From Streptomyces tuirus (lineage in GTDB: Bacteria > Actinomycetota > Actinomycetes > Streptomycetales > Streptomycetaceae), in assembly GCF_014701095.1 (NCBI RefSeq), contig NZ_AP023439.1:1972001-2036000 (forward strand): 64,000 nt of DNA, given 5' to 3'. The stretch's first letter is position 1. Each line of letters opens with the position of its first letter. The translations under genes were made by a program, and so were the position numbers. Shown here piece by piece: positions 31,883 through 41,424 of the stretch. Under the pieces are notes generated by a model that saw only the letters and a list, made by a program, of their open reading frames with translations, was not told the DNA's origin and ran no database searches.

Positions 31883-32332
31883 CTAGACCTCGCGGGGATC
31901 GACGCCCCGCGAGATGCCCAGCAGCAGCACCCCGGTCGGCTCCGCCACGAGGTCCTCCATCGTGACCGGGTCCAGTGAGGCGAAGAACGCCTCCTGGGCC
32001 CGGCGCAGGGCGCCGCGCAGACGGCAGGCGGAGTTGAGGGGGCAAGGGGTGGGGCCCTCGCAGTCGACGACGTCGCCGCTGCCCTCGAAGGCACGGACCA
32101 CGGCGCCCACCGAGGCCGTGCGGCCCCGCTCGGTGAGGGTGAGCCCGCCGCCCCGGCCGCGCCGGGCCTCGAGCAGGCCCATGTGCTGGAGCTCGGCGAC
32201 CACCTTCGCCAGGTGGGTGTACGGCACGTCCATGCCGTCGGCGACGTCCCGGGTCGTCGGACTCGACCCGCCCGCGACGGCGAGCCGCATCAGGACCCGC
32301 AGGGCGAGGTCGGTGGAGCGCAGCAGCCGCAT
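31883..32332 (-). CDS. nsrR: Rrf2-family nitric-oxide-sensing repressor NsrR
   Basis: A 149-residue Rrf2 protein: N-terminal winged helix MRLLRSTDLALRVLMRLAV...TTRDVADGMDVPYTHLAKVVAELQHMGLLEARRGRGGGL. Three cysteines, at 91, 97 and 103 (CEGPTPCPLNSAC), form the iron-sulfur ligand set typical of NsrR, which loses DNA binding when its cluster reacts with NO. The neighbour hmp with its matching operator strongly supports the call. No other target is obvious in the window. Confidence 0.9.
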   Translation of the reverse strand: MRLLRSTDLALRVLMRLAVAGGSSPTTRDVADGMDVPYTHLAKVVAELQHMGLLEARRGRGGGLTLTERGRTASVGAVVRAFEGSGDVVDCEGPTPCPLNSACRLRGALRRAQEAFFASLDPVTMEDLVAEPTGVLLLGISRGVDPREV

Positions 32333-32527
32333 GCAGGCAGCGTAGGTAATAGGAATCCTGCGTTCAAATTATCCGGCGGGAGACCGGCCCGGGAGCCGGT
32401 GAACCTGTCGCGCTGCTGTCGGTGCCGTATCGATTCGGCCCATTCCGGTGGCCGCTCTACGAGGCGCCCCGTCTCCCCCATTACGATCAGGCCACCCGAC
32501 TGTCACTTTTCCCACGAAGGACACCTC

Positions 32528-33196
32528 ATGGGCTCCGCCAAGAAGACCAACACGGACCGCAGGGCGCGAATAGAGGAGATGCGGCGCGCCGAGCAGTCCC
32601 GTGAGCGTCGCAACCGGGTCCTCACGATCGCGGCCAGTGTGGTGGTCGTCGCCGGACTCGTGGTCGGCGGCGTCGTGCTCGTGCGGTCCCAGGACGACAA
32701 GGGCAGTGACACCGCGGCGTCGAGCGACTCCTCGGGCAAGGGCAGGTTCGTGACGGGCAAGGACGGCGTGAAGACCTGGGAGGGGAAGCTCTCCCGCAAC
32801 CACGTCGCCAAGGCCGTGAAGTACGCCTCCGAGCCGCCGGTCGGCGGTGACCACAACCAGGTCTGGATGAACTGCAACGGCGACGTCTACACCGAGCGGG
32901 TGAACAACACCAACGCCGTGCACTCGCTGGAGCACGGGGCGGTGTGGGTGACGTACAACGCCGACGCGAAGAAGGCCGACGTCGACGCGCTCGCGGCGAA
33001 GGTGAAGAAAACGCCGTACACGCTGATGAGCCCGATGGACGACCAGAAGGACCCGATCATGCTCTCGGCGTGGGGCCACCAGCGCACGGTGACGGGCGCG
33101 AGCGACCCGGACGTGGACGCGTTCTTCCAGAAGTTCGTCCAGGGCGAGCAGACCCCCGAGCCGGGCGCCGCCTGCACGAACGGCCTGTCGAAGTGA
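32528..33196 (+). CDS. DUF3105 membrane-anchored protein
   Basis: The start is ATG 32528 with AAGGA seven bases upstream; 222 residues. A charged cytoplasmic N-terminus (MGSAKKTNTDRRARIEEMRRAEQSRERRNR) precedes a single transmembrane helix (about 34-53, IAASVVVVAGLVVGGVVLV). The outside part carries PPVGGDHNQVWMNCNGDVY and NAVHSLEHGAVWVTY, whose conserved His and Cys residues are the DUF3105 signature and could bind a metal. Function unknown. It overlaps the next gene by four bases (GTGA), so the two are coupled. Confidence 0.82.
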   Translation: MGSAKKTNTDRRARIEEMRRAEQSRERRNRVLTIAASVVVVAGLVVGGVVLVRSQDDKGSDTAASSDSSGKGRFVTGKDGVKTWEGKLSRNHVAKAVKYASEPPVGGDHNQVWMNCNGDVYTERVNNTNAVHSLEHGAVWVTYNADAKKADVDALAAKVKKTPYTLMSPMDDQKDPIMLSAWGHQRTVTGASDPDVDAFFQKFVQGEQTPEPGAACTNGLSK

Positions 33197-33813
33197 GGCA
33201 TGCCGGGCTGATCGCCGGTGCCGCCGCGGCGACGCTCGTCGCCGCCGGCGCGATCACCTACGCGGTCGCCGGGGACGACGGCGGCGGCAGGACGCCGTCC
33301 GCCGAGTCCGCGGACGCCGGGTTCGCCCGGGACATGGCGGTGCACCACCAGCAGGCCGTGGAGATGTCGTACATCGTGCGCGACCGCACGAAGGACGAGG
33401 AGGTCCGGCGCCTGGCGTACGACATCGCCCAGACGCAGGCCAACCAGCGCGGCATGATGCTCGGCTGGCTCGACCTGTGGGCCCTGCCCAAGGTGTCCTC
33501 CGAGCCTCCGATGACCTGGATGGACATGGGCGGCATGGCGTCCGGCAAGGACGGCGCGCTGATGCCGGGCATGGCGGCCGACTCCGAGATGAGGAAGCTC
33601 GGCGAGCTCGACGGGAAGCAGGCGGAGGTCTTCTACCTCCAGCTGATGACGGACCATCACAAGGGCGGCATCCACATGGCCGAGGGCTGCGTGGCCAAGT
33701 GCCAGGTCGGCGTGGAGAAGCGGCTCGCGCAGGGCATGGTGGACGCTCAGCAGTCGGAGATCTCCCTGATGGCCGACATGCTCGAGCAGCGGGGCGCGAC
33801 GCCTCGGACGTAG
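33193..33813 (+). CDS. DUF305 secreted/membrane-anchored protein
   Basis: The GTG at 33193 overlaps the stop of the DUF3105 gene. 206 residues with an N-terminal signal/anchor (HAGLIAGAAAATLVAAGAITYAVAG). The DUF305 domain has two His motifs, FARDMAVHHQQAVEMS and FYLQLMTDHHKGGIHMAEGC, plus a Met-rich loop WMDMGGMASGKDGALMPGM. The fold is a ferritin-like four-helix bundle, and the His/Met pattern suggests copper or other metal binding. DUF3105-DUF305 pairs recur in Streptomyces, so the two products probably work together outside the membrane. Confidence 0.82.
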   Translation: MRHAGLIAGAAAATLVAAGAITYAVAGDDGGGRTPSAESADAGFARDMAVHHQQAVEMSYIVRDRTKDEEVRRLAYDIAQTQANQRGMMLGWLDLWALPKVSSEPPMTWMDMGGMASGKDGALMPGMAADSEMRKLGELDGKQAEVFYLQLMTDHHKGGIHMAEGCVAKCQVGVEKRLAQGMVDAQQSEISLMADMLEQRGATPRT

Positions 33814-33961
33814 CGCGGTGGGGCAGCGGTCACCGGCGTGGGCACGCCCGCGAACGGCCACGTCGAGTCGTACCGGCGCCGCTGACCTCCGTACGGGACC
33901 CGGGCGGTGTGGGATGCCCCACCCCACCCATTGCGTCGCACTGACGATTACACTGGGCGGC

Positions 33962-35716
33962 GTGCCTCAACTACGTCTCGCCCTGAACCAGATCGACGCC
34001 CGCGTCGGCGACCTCGCCGGGAACACCGAGTCGATCGTCCGCTGGACCCGGCACTCCGCCGAACAGGGAGCGCACCTCGTGGCGTTCCCGGAGATGGTGC
34101 TGACCGGGTACCCCGTCGAGGACCTGGCGCTCAGGTCGTCCTTCGTGGAGGCCTCCCGCGCGGCGCTGCGCACGCTCGCGGCGCGCCTGGCCGACGAGGG
34201 CTTCGGAGAGCTGCCGGTGATCGTCGGCTACCTCGACCGCTCCGCGACCGCCCAGCCGAAGTACGGCCAGCCGGCCGGCGCGCCGCAGAACGCGGGGGCG
34301 GTGCTGCACCGCGGCGAGGTGGTCCTGAACTACGCCAAGCACCACCTGCCGAACTACGGGGTGTTCGACGAGTTCCGCTACTTCGTGCCCGGCGACAGCA
34401 TGCCGGTGCTGCGGGTGCACGGCGTGGACGTCGCCCTGGCCATCTGCGAGGACCTGTGGCAGGACGGCGGGCGCGTCCCCGCCGCCCGTTCGGCGCAGGC
34501 GGGCCTGCTGGTCTCGATCAACGCCTCCCCCTATGAGCGCAACAAGGACGACACGCGTCTGGAGCTGGTCCGCAAGCGGGCCCAGGAGGCCGGCTGCACC
34601 ACGGCGTACCTGGCCATGATCGGCGGCCAGGACGAGCTGGTGTTCGACGGCGACTCGATCGTGGTCGACAGATACGGCGAGGTCGTGGCGCGGGCGCCGC
34701 AGTTCTCCGAGGGCTGCGTGGTCCTGGACCTGGACCTGCCGGCCGCGTCGGCGCACGCGCCGACGGGCGTGGTCGACGACGGTCTGCGCATCGACCGGGT
34801 CGTCCTCTCGGAGGAGCCGCTCGCCCCGTACGAGCCCGAGCTCACGGGCGGCTACGCGGACCGTCTGGAGGACGACGAGGAGGTCTACTCGGCGCTCGTC
34901 GTGGGCCTGCGGGCGTACGTCGCGAAGAACGGCTTCTCCTCGGTCCTGATCGGCCTGTCGGGCGGTATCGACTCGGCGCTGGTCGCGGCGATCGCGTGCG
35001 ACGCCGTGGGCGCGCAGAACGTCTACGGCGTGTCGATGCCGTCGAAGTACTCCTCGGACCACTCCAAGGACGACGCGGCCGAACTGGCCCGCCGCACGGG
35101 TCTGAACTACCGCACGGTCGCGATCGAGCCGATGTTCGACGCCTACATGAGCGCGCTGGAGCTCACGGGGCTTGCGGAGGAGAACCTCCAGTCCCGCCTG
35201 CGCGGCACGCTGCTCATGGCGATCTCCAACCAGGAGGGCCACATCGTCCTGGCGCCCGGCAACAAGTCGGAGCTGGCGGTGGGCTACTCGACGCTCTACG
35301 GCGACTCGGTCGGGGCGTACGGCCCCATCAAGGACGTCTACAAGACGTCGGTCTTCCGGCTCGCCGAGTGGCGCAACCGGGCCGCCGGGGAGCGCGGCCA
35401 GACCCCGCCGATCCCGGAGAGCTCCATCAGCAAGCCCCCGAGCGCGGAACTGCGCCCGGGTCAGGTGGACACGGACTCGCTGCCCGACTACCCGGTGCTG
35501 GACGCGATCCTGGAGCTGTACGTCGACCACGACCGGGGCGCGGACGAGATCGTGGCGGCCGGATTCGACGCGGAGCTGGTCGCGAAGACGCTGCGCATGG
35601 TGGACACGGCCGAGTACAAGCGCCGCCAGTACCCGCCGGGCACGAAGATCTCCCCGAAGGGCTTCGGCAAGGACCGCCGCCTGCCGATCACCAATGCGTG
35701 GCGGGAGTCGCTCTGA
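33962..35716 (+). CDS. nadE: Glutamine-dependent NAD+ synthetase
   Basis: The start is GTG 33962 (VPQLRLALNQIDARVGDLAGN), giving 584 residues; the frame to the left runs back over the DUF305 gene tail. The N-terminal nitrilase-type glutaminase domain carries the Glu-Lys-Cys triad: AFPEMVLTGYP, NYAKHHLPNYGVFDE and ALAICEDLWQDGG. The C-terminal synthetase domain has the ATP loop LIGLSGGIDSALVAAIA near residue 333, then PSKYSSDHSKDDA and APGNKSELAVGYSTLYGDSVGAYGPIKDVYKT. It amidates deamido-NAD using glutamine, the last step of NAD synthesis. Confidence 0.95.
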   Translation: MPQLRLALNQIDARVGDLAGNTESIVRWTRHSAEQGAHLVAFPEMVLTGYPVEDLALRSSFVEASRAALRTLAARLADEGFGELPVIVGYLDRSATAQPKYGQPAGAPQNAGAVLHRGEVVLNYAKHHLPNYGVFDEFRYFVPGDSMPVLRVHGVDVALAICEDLWQDGGRVPAARSAQAGLLVSINASPYERNKDDTRLELVRKRAQEAGCTTAYLAMIGGQDELVFDGDSIVVDRYGEVVARAPQFSEGCVVLDLDLPAASAHAPTGVVDDGLRIDRVVLSEEPLAPYEPELTGGYADRLEDDEEVYSALVVGLRAYVAKNGFSSVLIGLSGGIDSALVAAIACDAVGAQNVYGVSMPSKYSSDHSKDDAAELARRTGLNYRTVAIEPMFDAYMSALELTGLAEENLQSRLRGTLLMAISNQEGHIVLAPGNKSELAVGYSTLYGDSVGAYGPIKDVYKTSVFRLAEWRNRAAGERGQTPPIPESSISKPPSAELRPGQVDTDSLPDYPVLDAILELYVDHDRGADEIVAAGFDAELVAKTLRMVDTAEYKRRQYPPGTKISPKGFGKDRRLPITNAWRESL

Positions 35717-35819
35717 GGGGCGCACCCCACCTTCCACGACCTGAACACGGCCCCCCGCCGCGCCACATCGCCGAGAGACGGCTCGAACGCGGAGCGCCCG
35801 GACCCGAAGAGAGCACCCC

Positions 35820-36215
35820 ATGAAGATCCAGCTCACCAGCGTCTTCGTCGACGACCAGGCCAAGGCCCTCCGCTTCTACACCGAGGTCCTCGGCTTCGTG
35901 AAGAAGCACGACGTCCCCGTGGGCGAGACGGACCGGTGGCTGACCGTCGTCTCCCCCGAGAACCCCGACGGCACGGAACTGCTCCTGGAGCCCGCCGGTC
36001 ATCCGGCCGTCAAGCCCTACCGTGACGCGCTCGCCGCCGACGGCATCCCGCTCGCCCAGTTCACCGTCGACGACGTCCGGGCCGAGTACGAGCGCCTGAG
36101 CGGCCTCGGGGTCCGCTTCACCCAGGAGCCCGTGGACATGGGCCCGGTGACCACGGCCGTCTTCGACGACACCTGCGGCAACCTGGTCCAGATCGCGACC
36201 CAGCCGCGGGAGTAG
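35820..36215 (+). CDS. Glyoxalase/VOC-superfamily protein
   Basis: A 131-residue single VOC protein: MKIQLTSVFVDDQAKALRFYTEVLGFVKKHDVPVGE, ELLLEPAGHPAVKPYRDALAADGIPLAQFTVDDVRAEYERLSGLGVRF, and TAVFDDTCGNLVQIATQ. It is the kind often called extradiol dioxygenase-like or lactoylglutathione-lyase-like. Substrate unknown. ATG start with AGAG upstream. It lies 103 bases after nadE and converges on an MFS gene. Confidence 0.82.
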   Translation: MKIQLTSVFVDDQAKALRFYTEVLGFVKKHDVPVGETDRWLTVVSPENPDGTELLLEPAGHPAVKPYRDALAADGIPLAQFTVDDVRAEYERLSGLGVRFTQEPVDMGPVTTAVFDDTCGNLVQIATQPRE

Positions 36216-36276
36216 CTCGGCGGTACCGCTGCGGCGGTCGAGGTGCTCCCCCCGGGCCGCCGCCCACCGGAAACCG

Positions 36277-37494
36277 TCAGTGGTGCGCCGCTTCCGCCTC
36301 CTGCGGGACGTGGCTCGCCACGATCCGCTCGCGTCCGGTGACCGGAGCCCGGCGCCGGTCCACCGCGTAGGCCAGCGACGCCACGGCCAGGCCGAGGACG
36401 GCCAGGGCCACACCGGCCAGGGCCGGGGAGGTGACGCCGAAGCCCGCGGCCAGCGCGAGGCCGCCGATCCAGGCGCCGCCGGCGTTGGCCAGGTTGAAGG
36501 CGGCCTGGTTGGCGGAGGAGGCCAGGGACGGGGCCGAGGAGGCCTTCTCCATGACCATCAGCTGGAGCGGGGAGCCGGTGGCGAAGGCCGCCATGCCGAG
36601 CAGGACGACGGCCACGGCGGCCGTGAGCTCCGTGCGCATCAGCAGCGGGAACAGCGCCAGCACCGCCACCAGGGAGGTGAGGCCGCCGAACAGCGTGCCG
36701 CGCAGCGAGTGGTCGGCCAGGCGGCCGCCCAGCAGGTTGCCGGCGGTCGCGCCGACACCGAACAGCGCCAGCAGCAGGGTGACGCTGGCGTCGGCGTAGC
36801 CGGCGGCGTCCGTGAGCATCGGCGTGATGTAGCTGTAGGCCGCGAAGAGGGCACCGAAGCCCGCGACGGTGGTGCCGAGCGACAGCCAGACCGGCAGGGA
36901 GCGCAGGGCGGCGAGTTCGCCGCGCAGGCCCTGGGCGGTGGTGTGCTCGTGGTCGTGCGGGATGAGGAGCGCGAGCGCGGCGATGGCCGCCAGGCCGATG
37001 GCGCTGACGCCGAGGAAGGTCGCCCTCCAGCCCAGGTTCTGCCCCATGAGGGTGGCGGCCGGCACGCCCAGGACGTTCGCGACGGTCAGGCCGAGGAACA
37101 TCAGCGAGACCGAGCGTGCCTTGCGTTCGGGGGCGACCATGTTCATCGCGACGACGGCGCCCACGCCGAAGAAGGCGCCGTGCGGCAGACCGCTCAGGAA
37201 GCGGGCGGCCAGCAGCCAGCCGTTGTCCGGCGCGAGGGCCGACAGGGCGTTGCCCACGACGAACAGTCCCATCAGGCCGATCAGGACCGTGCGCCGGGAC
37301 ATCCTGGCAGTGACCGCGGCCAGCAGCGGGGCGCCGATGACGACGCCCAGCGCGTACGCCGACACCAGGTGGCCGGCGCCGGGTATCGAGATGTTCAGGT
37401 CGTCCGCGACATCGGGCAGCAGCCCCATCATCACGAACTCGGTCGTACCGATGCCGAAGGCGCCCACGGCGAGGGCGAGCAGGGCCAGGGGCAT
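36277..37494 (-). CDS. MFS transporter, DHA1 family (12 helices)
   Basis: The start is ATG 37494 (MPLALLALAVGAFGIGTTEFVMMGLLPDVADDLNIS), with AAAGG upstream; 405 residues. The GTTEFVMMGLLP first helix and the RMSRRTVLIGLMGLFVVGNALSALAP loop are typical of AraJ/NepI/chloramphenicol-resistance type DHA1 exporters. The sixth and seventh helices are separated by a His/Asp-rich loop (IPHDHEHTTAQGLRGELAAL). It probably exports a drug, sugar or nucleoside; the substrate cannot be told from sequence. No regulator is adjacent. Confidence 0.85.
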   Translation of the reverse strand: MPLALLALAVGAFGIGTTEFVMMGLLPDVADDLNISIPGAGHLVSAYALGVVIGAPLLAAVTARMSRRTVLIGLMGLFVVGNALSALAPDNGWLLAARFLSGLPHGAFFGVGAVVAMNMVAPERKARSVSLMFLGLTVANVLGVPAATLMGQNLGWRATFLGVSAIGLAAIAALALLIPHDHEHTTAQGLRGELAALRSLPVWLSLGTTVAGFGALFAAYSYITPMLTDAAGYADASVTLLLALFGVGATAGNLLGGRLADHSLRGTLFGGLTSLVAVLALFPLLMRTELTAAVAVVLLGMAAFATGSPLQLMVMEKASSAPSLASSANQAAFNLANAGGAWIGGLALAAGFGVTSPALAGVALAVLGLAVASLAYAVDRRRAPVTGRERIVASHVPQEAEAAHH

Positions 37495-37630
37495 GAGTGA
37501 GCCTTTCGAGACTTGCTTGGAGATCCGTACACGTATGTTCAAGTACGGAACAAAGTCTCGCAGGCGCGCCATTCCACGACGTCACGCCTCAGGTGCGGAC
37601 TTCTGTCGGCAGAGCCCTGACCAGCGGCTT

Positions 37631-38683
37631 TCAGGAGCCGCTTGTGGTGACCCTCACACGAGCCGCCACCGGCAGATGGTCGCTGCCCGTCTGCGGGAGG
37701 GTCCACGAGCTCTCCGGCTTCAGGCCCCGGACCATGATCTGGTCGATGCGCGCCATCGGGAACGACGCGGGCCAGCTGAAGCCGAAACCGCTGCCGGCCG
37801 CGCCCTGCGTGGAGCGCATCTGGGAGGTGACGGCGTTGAGCGCACGGTCGTTCATGGTGCCGTTGAGGTCGCCGAGCAGGACGACGTTCTTCAGCGGCTC
37901 GTGGGCGATGGCCTCACCCAGGTAGTCGGCGCTGCGGTCGCGCTGGCGGGCCGTGAAGCCGGCCTCCATCTTCACGCGCACGGACGGCAGATGGGCGACG
38001 TAGACCGCCAACTGCCCGGACGGGGCGGTCACGGTGGCGCGCATCGCGCGCGTCCAGCCCATGTCGAGGTCGACGTCGCGCACGCCGCCCAGCGGGTACT
38101 TGCTCCACACGCCGACCGTGCCCTGCACCGCGTGGTAGCGGTACGTCGACGCCAGCGCCTTCTCGTACGCCGGGACGGCGGCGGGTGTCAGCTCCTCCAG
38201 GGCCAGCACGTCCGCGCCGGAGGCGGCCACGTCACGGGCGGTGCCGGACGGGTCCGGATTGTCGGCGTTGACGTTGTGCGTGACCACCGTGAGGTCGCCG
38301 CCGGTCGCCGCCTTGTCGCTGAGCAGGCCGCCGAAGAGGTTCAGCCAGACCGCGGACGGCAGCACCAGGGCGATCAGTGCGGTCGCCGACCTGCGCACCA
38401 GGGCGAGGACGAGCAGCACCGGGACGAGCAGCCCCAGCCAGGGCAGGAACGTCTCGATGAGGCTGCCCAGGTTGCCGATCTTGTTCGGGATGCGGGAGTG
38501 CAGCACCATGACCAGGGCCAGCAGTACCGCGCACGCGGCGACCAGCAGTCCGCGCCGCCAGATCCGGGGGTCGCCCCGCCAGGGGCCGGCCAGCCGGTCG
38601 AACAGGCGCCGAAGCCGGGTTCCCCGGTGCTCGGGCCCCGAGCCGCCGTTGTCCGTCTCCGTCATGTACGCCTGCTGCGCCAT
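37631..38683 (-). CDS. Membrane-anchored endonuclease/exonuclease/phosphatase-family protein
   Basis: A 350-residue protein. Three N-terminal transmembrane helices (about 45-120: RRGLLVAACAVLLALVMVL, FLPWLGLLVPVLLVLAL, TALIALVLPSAVWLNLF) precede an EEP fold facing outward. Its motifs are LTVVTHNVNADN, DVLALEELTP, VYVAHLP, VVLLGDLNGTMND and GSDHLPVAARV, with the metal and catalytic Asn, Glu, His and Asp residues in place. Likely an extracellular phosphodiesterase or nuclease; the substrate is not evident. ATG start; 60 bases of N-terminus are polar and cytoplasmic. Confidence 0.85.
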   Translation of the reverse strand: MAQQAYMTETDNGGSGPEHRGTRLRRLFDRLAGPWRGDPRIWRRGLLVAACAVLLALVMVLHSRIPNKIGNLGSLIETFLPWLGLLVPVLLVLALVRRSATALIALVLPSAVWLNLFGGLLSDKAATGGDLTVVTHNVNADNPDPSGTARDVAASGADVLALEELTPAAVPAYEKALASTYRYHAVQGTVGVWSKYPLGGVRDVDLDMGWTRAMRATVTAPSGQLAVYVAHLPSVRVKMEAGFTARQRDRSADYLGEAIAHEPLKNVVLLGDLNGTMNDRALNAVTSQMRSTQGAAGSGFGFSWPASFPMARIDQIMVRGLKPESSWTLPQTGSDHLPVAARVRVTTSGS

Positions 38684-38861
38684 ACCGTCGCCTCACTGCC
38701 TGCCGTGCACACCATCGCCCCCGTGTCCTTACGACCCTAGGGGATGATCCGTTCCGTTCCCGCCGCCCTCCGGCGGCCGTACGGGGGCGATGACGTCCGA
38801 GTCCCCGCGGGGGGTTCCGATCAGACCCCGCGAAAGCGCCGTCTGTGACGAAACGCGCACA

Positions 38862-38904
38862 CTAGTGCCGCGGCAGGGGCGAACGTTGCCTGTCGCGGCA
38901 CTAG
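38862..38904 (-). terminator. 16-bp hairpin terminator overlapping the tetR stop codon
   Basis: CTAGTGCCGCGGCAGG (38862-38877) and CCTGTCGCGGCACTAG (38889-38904), complementary but for one mismatch pair. The right arm contains the stop codon of the TetR gene on the minus strand, so termination begins inside the coding end. Confidence 0.65.
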
Positions 38905-39551
38905 GAGCCGCCGGACGCGGATCTGACGGACGGTGAGCCGCCGGGGCGCAGGCCTTCGAGCAGGGTGTCGACGACCTGCTCGGCGAGGTCGTCGGGGAGG
39001 TCGGCGTCGGGGCGCAGCACGGCGCGCACGAGGACCGGGCCGACGAACAGGTCGTTCAGCAGTTCGAGGTCGAGGTCCGTGCGCAGTTCGCCGTTCTCCC
39101 GGCCGCGGCGCAGGACCTCCAGGCCGAGCCGGCGGCGCGGGGCGACGACGGTGGCGTGGTACGCCGCCCAGAGCTTCGGGCTGCTCTTCATCTGGGCCTG
39201 CACGCTGTGCAGGATCGCCGAGGAGCGGTTGGCCAGGCCGCGCCGGCGCACCTGCTCCAGCAGGACCACGAGGTCGTCGCGCATGGAGGTGCCGGGCAGC
39301 GGCGGGTCCGGGGGCTCCGCGGCGCGCACGACGTCGACGAAGAGTTCCTCCTTGCCGCTCCAGCGGCGGTAGATGGTGGCCTTGCCGACGCCGGCGGTGC
39401 GGGCGATGCGCTCGATGGACAGCTCCGCGAGGGGAACGCCCTCCTCCAGGAGCTTCATCACGCCCTCGATGATGGCGCGCTCGACGGCCTCGCTTCTGGG
39501 GCGGCCCCTCGCGGGTCCGCCGTGCGGAGAGTGCCGTTCGGCGAGGCTCAC
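38901..39551 (-). CDS. TetR-family repressor of the adjacent MFS exporter
   Basis: The start is GTG 39551 (VSLAERHSPHGGPARGRPRSEAVERAIIEGVMKLLEEG), with AAAGGA upstream; the longer open frame has no ribosome site. 216 residues. The DNA-binding domain is PLAELSIERIARTAGVGKATIYRRWSGKEELFVDVV. The C-terminal part resembles the TetR_C_11-like sensor (SSPKLWAAYHATVVAPRRRLGLEVLRRG). It follows the DHA2 exporter gene on the same strand with 70 bases between them and probably binds the palindrome in front of that exporter. Confidence 0.88.
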   Translation of the reverse strand: MSLAERHSPHGGPARGRPRSEAVERAIIEGVMKLLEEGVPLAELSIERIARTAGVGKATIYRRWSGKEELFVDVVRAAEPPDPPLPGTSMRDDLVVLLEQVRRRGLANRSSAILHSVQAQMKSSPKLWAAYHATVVAPRRRLGLEVLRRGRENGELRTDLDLELLNDLFVGPVLVRAVLRPDADLPDDLAEQVVDTLLEGLRPGGSPSVRSASGGS

Positions 39552-39621
39552 GTCGCTGCGTCCTTTCCTGACCGGGTGGAGACCGTTCCTGGCGGTACGG
39601 AAGGTGAATTCTTCCGCAGGC

Positions 39622-41223
39622 CTACGCCCGTGTGTGCGACAACTCCTTCTCCCCCTCGCCCTGCTGGGGCGCGGGCGGCTTGCCGGGCAGGAACAGCGCC
39701 ACCACGACCGCGCCGGCCAGGGCGACGCCCGCACCCCACAGGGCGGTGGTGTGCATCGCGTGCAGGAACGCGTCGTAGGCCGGGGCGACGAGGGACTCGC
39801 CCCGCGGGCCCAGCTTGTCCGCGACGCCGAGTGTGGCCTCGATGGACTCCCCGGCGGTGTGCCGCAGGGCCGGGGGCAGGACCCCGAGCTTGTCCTCGAT
39901 GCCCGTCCGGTACGCCGTGGACAGCACCGAGCCGAGGACGGCGACGCCGAGGGCGCCGCCGACCTGCCGGAAGGTGTTGCTGAGCGCGGAGGCGGAGCCG
40001 GCCTTCTCGCGGGGCAGGGCCTGCATGATGACGACGCTGACCGGCGTCATGATGTGCGCCATCCCGGCCCCCATGAGGAAGAAGATCACTTCCAGGATCC
40101 AGATGGGCGTGTCCGCGTCCAGGGTGGCGAAGGCGGCCAGCATGGCGGCGATGACGACCATGCCGGCCGTGGTGGTGACCCGGTTGCCGAAGCGGTCGAC
40201 CACCAGCCGGGCGCGCGGCGCGAAGATCAGCTGGGCGGCGGCCAGCGGCAGCATCAGCAGACCGGTCTGCAGCGGTGAGTAGCCGCGCACGCTCTGCGTG
40301 TAGAAGACGGCGAAGAAGGTCACGCCCATCAGTGCGAAGAAGACCAAGGCGATGGCGGCGATGGCGGCCGAGAAGACCTTGTCCTTGAAGAAGGTGACGT
40401 CTATCGACGGGTGGTCGCTGCGCTTCTCGAAGACGACGAAGGCGACGAGCACGGCGAGACCGGCGCCCATGGTCGCCAGCACGGCCGCGTCGGTGAAGTC
40501 GGCGTGCTGACCGCCCTTGATGATGCCGTAGACGAGCAGCACCAGGCCGACGACGGACAGCACGACGCCGACGGGGTCGATCCGGCCCGGGCTCGGATCG
40601 CGCGAGTCGGGCACCAGCCAGAGCATCAGCGCGAGCCCGATCACCACGATCGGCACGTTGACGAGGAAGACCGAGCCCCACCAGAAGTGGTCGAGCAGGA
40701 CGCCGCCGGTGATCGGGCCGATGGCGACCGCGAGGCCGACACCGCCCGCCCAGATGCCGATGGCCCTGGGCTGCTCCTCGCGCTCGAAGACGTTCATGAG
40801 GACGGCGAGGGTGGCGGGCATGACGAACGCGGCGCCCAGCCCCATCACGGCCCGGAAGGTGATCAGCTCGCCCGGTGAGCCGGAGAACGCGGCGAGCGCG
40901 GATCCGAGGCCGAACACGGCGAGACCGCCGATCAGCACCTTCTTGCGGCCCAGCCGGTCGCCGAGCAGCCCGGCGGTGAACAGCAGGCCCGCGAAGACGA
41001 GGGTGTAGGCGTTGATCGCCCACTCCAGCTGGCTCTGGGTGGCGCCCAGGCCGGTGGGGGCCGGGGTGGAGATCGTCTTGATGGCGACGTTCAGGATCGA
41101 GTTGTCGAGCACCACGATCAGCAGGCTGAGCATCAGGACGCCGAGGATCGCCCAGCGGCGCCGGTGCACCGCTTCCGGTACGCGCGGGCCGGCGGGGGCG
41201 GCCGGGTCGGCAGGAGGAGTCAT
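39622..41223 (-). CDS. MFS drug exporter, DHA2 (EmrB/QacA) family, 14 helices
   Basis: A 533-residue protein with about 14 transmembrane helices. Signatures: [30 protein letters not shown] (helix 1, motif D1), [32 protein letters not shown] (motif A) and [24 protein letters not shown] (motif B/C). The cytoplasmic tail [24 protein letters not shown] is polar. A proton-driven exporter of drugs or cell products. First gene of a two-gene unit with tetR. A perfect 19-bp operator precedes it. Confidence 0.9.
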   Translation of the reverse strand: MTPPADPAAPAGPRVPEAVHRRRWAILGVLMLSLLIVVLDNSILNVAIKTISTPAPTGLGATQSQLEWAINAYTLVFAGLLFTAGLLGDRLGRKKVLIGGLAVFGLGSALAAFSGSPGELITFRAVMGLGAAFVMPATLAVLMNVFEREEQPRAIGIWAGGVGLAVAIGPITGGVLLDHFWWGSVFLVNVPIVVIGLALMLWLVPDSRDPSPGRIDPVGVVLSVVGLVLLVYGIIKGGQHADFTDAAVLATMGAGLAVLVAFVVFEKRSDHPSIDVTFFKDKVFSAAIAAIALVFFALMGVTFFAVFYTQSVRGYSPLQTGLLMLPLAAAQLIFAPRARLVVDRFGNRVTTTAGMVVIAAMLAAFATLDADTPIWILEVIFFLMGAGMAHIMTPVSVVIMQALPREKAGSASALSNTFRQVGGALGVAVLGSVLSTAYRTGIEDKLGVLPPALRHTAGESIEATLGVADKLGPRGESLVAPAYDAFLHAMHTTALWGAGVALAGAVVVALFLPGKPPAPQQGEGEKELSHTRA

Positions 41224-41247
41224 GGGTCCGAGCCTAGAACCATTTCG

Positions 41248-41266
41248 ATACGAGACCGTCTCGTAT
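41248..41266. promoter_or_regulatory. Perfect TetR operator of the DHA2 exporter
   Basis: ATACGAGAC, C, GTCTCGTAT: a 9-1-9 palindrome centred 34 bases before the exporter start codon. The CGAGAC/GTCTCG core returns in the promoter region of a second TetR gene at 60.8 kb. Confidence 0.8.
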
Positions 41267-41424
41267 TGGAATTGTCTTACCGGGATCTTACGCTGCTTTG
41301 ACCTTCGCGGCCCGGACGGAACTCACAGGGCCTCCTCTAGCCCTCGGTGGCACGAGGTGCCACCATGGACGTGGTCCGGGGACGCCGTCAGGGCGCCTCG
41401 AGATGACGTGTTAGGAGCCGTGCC

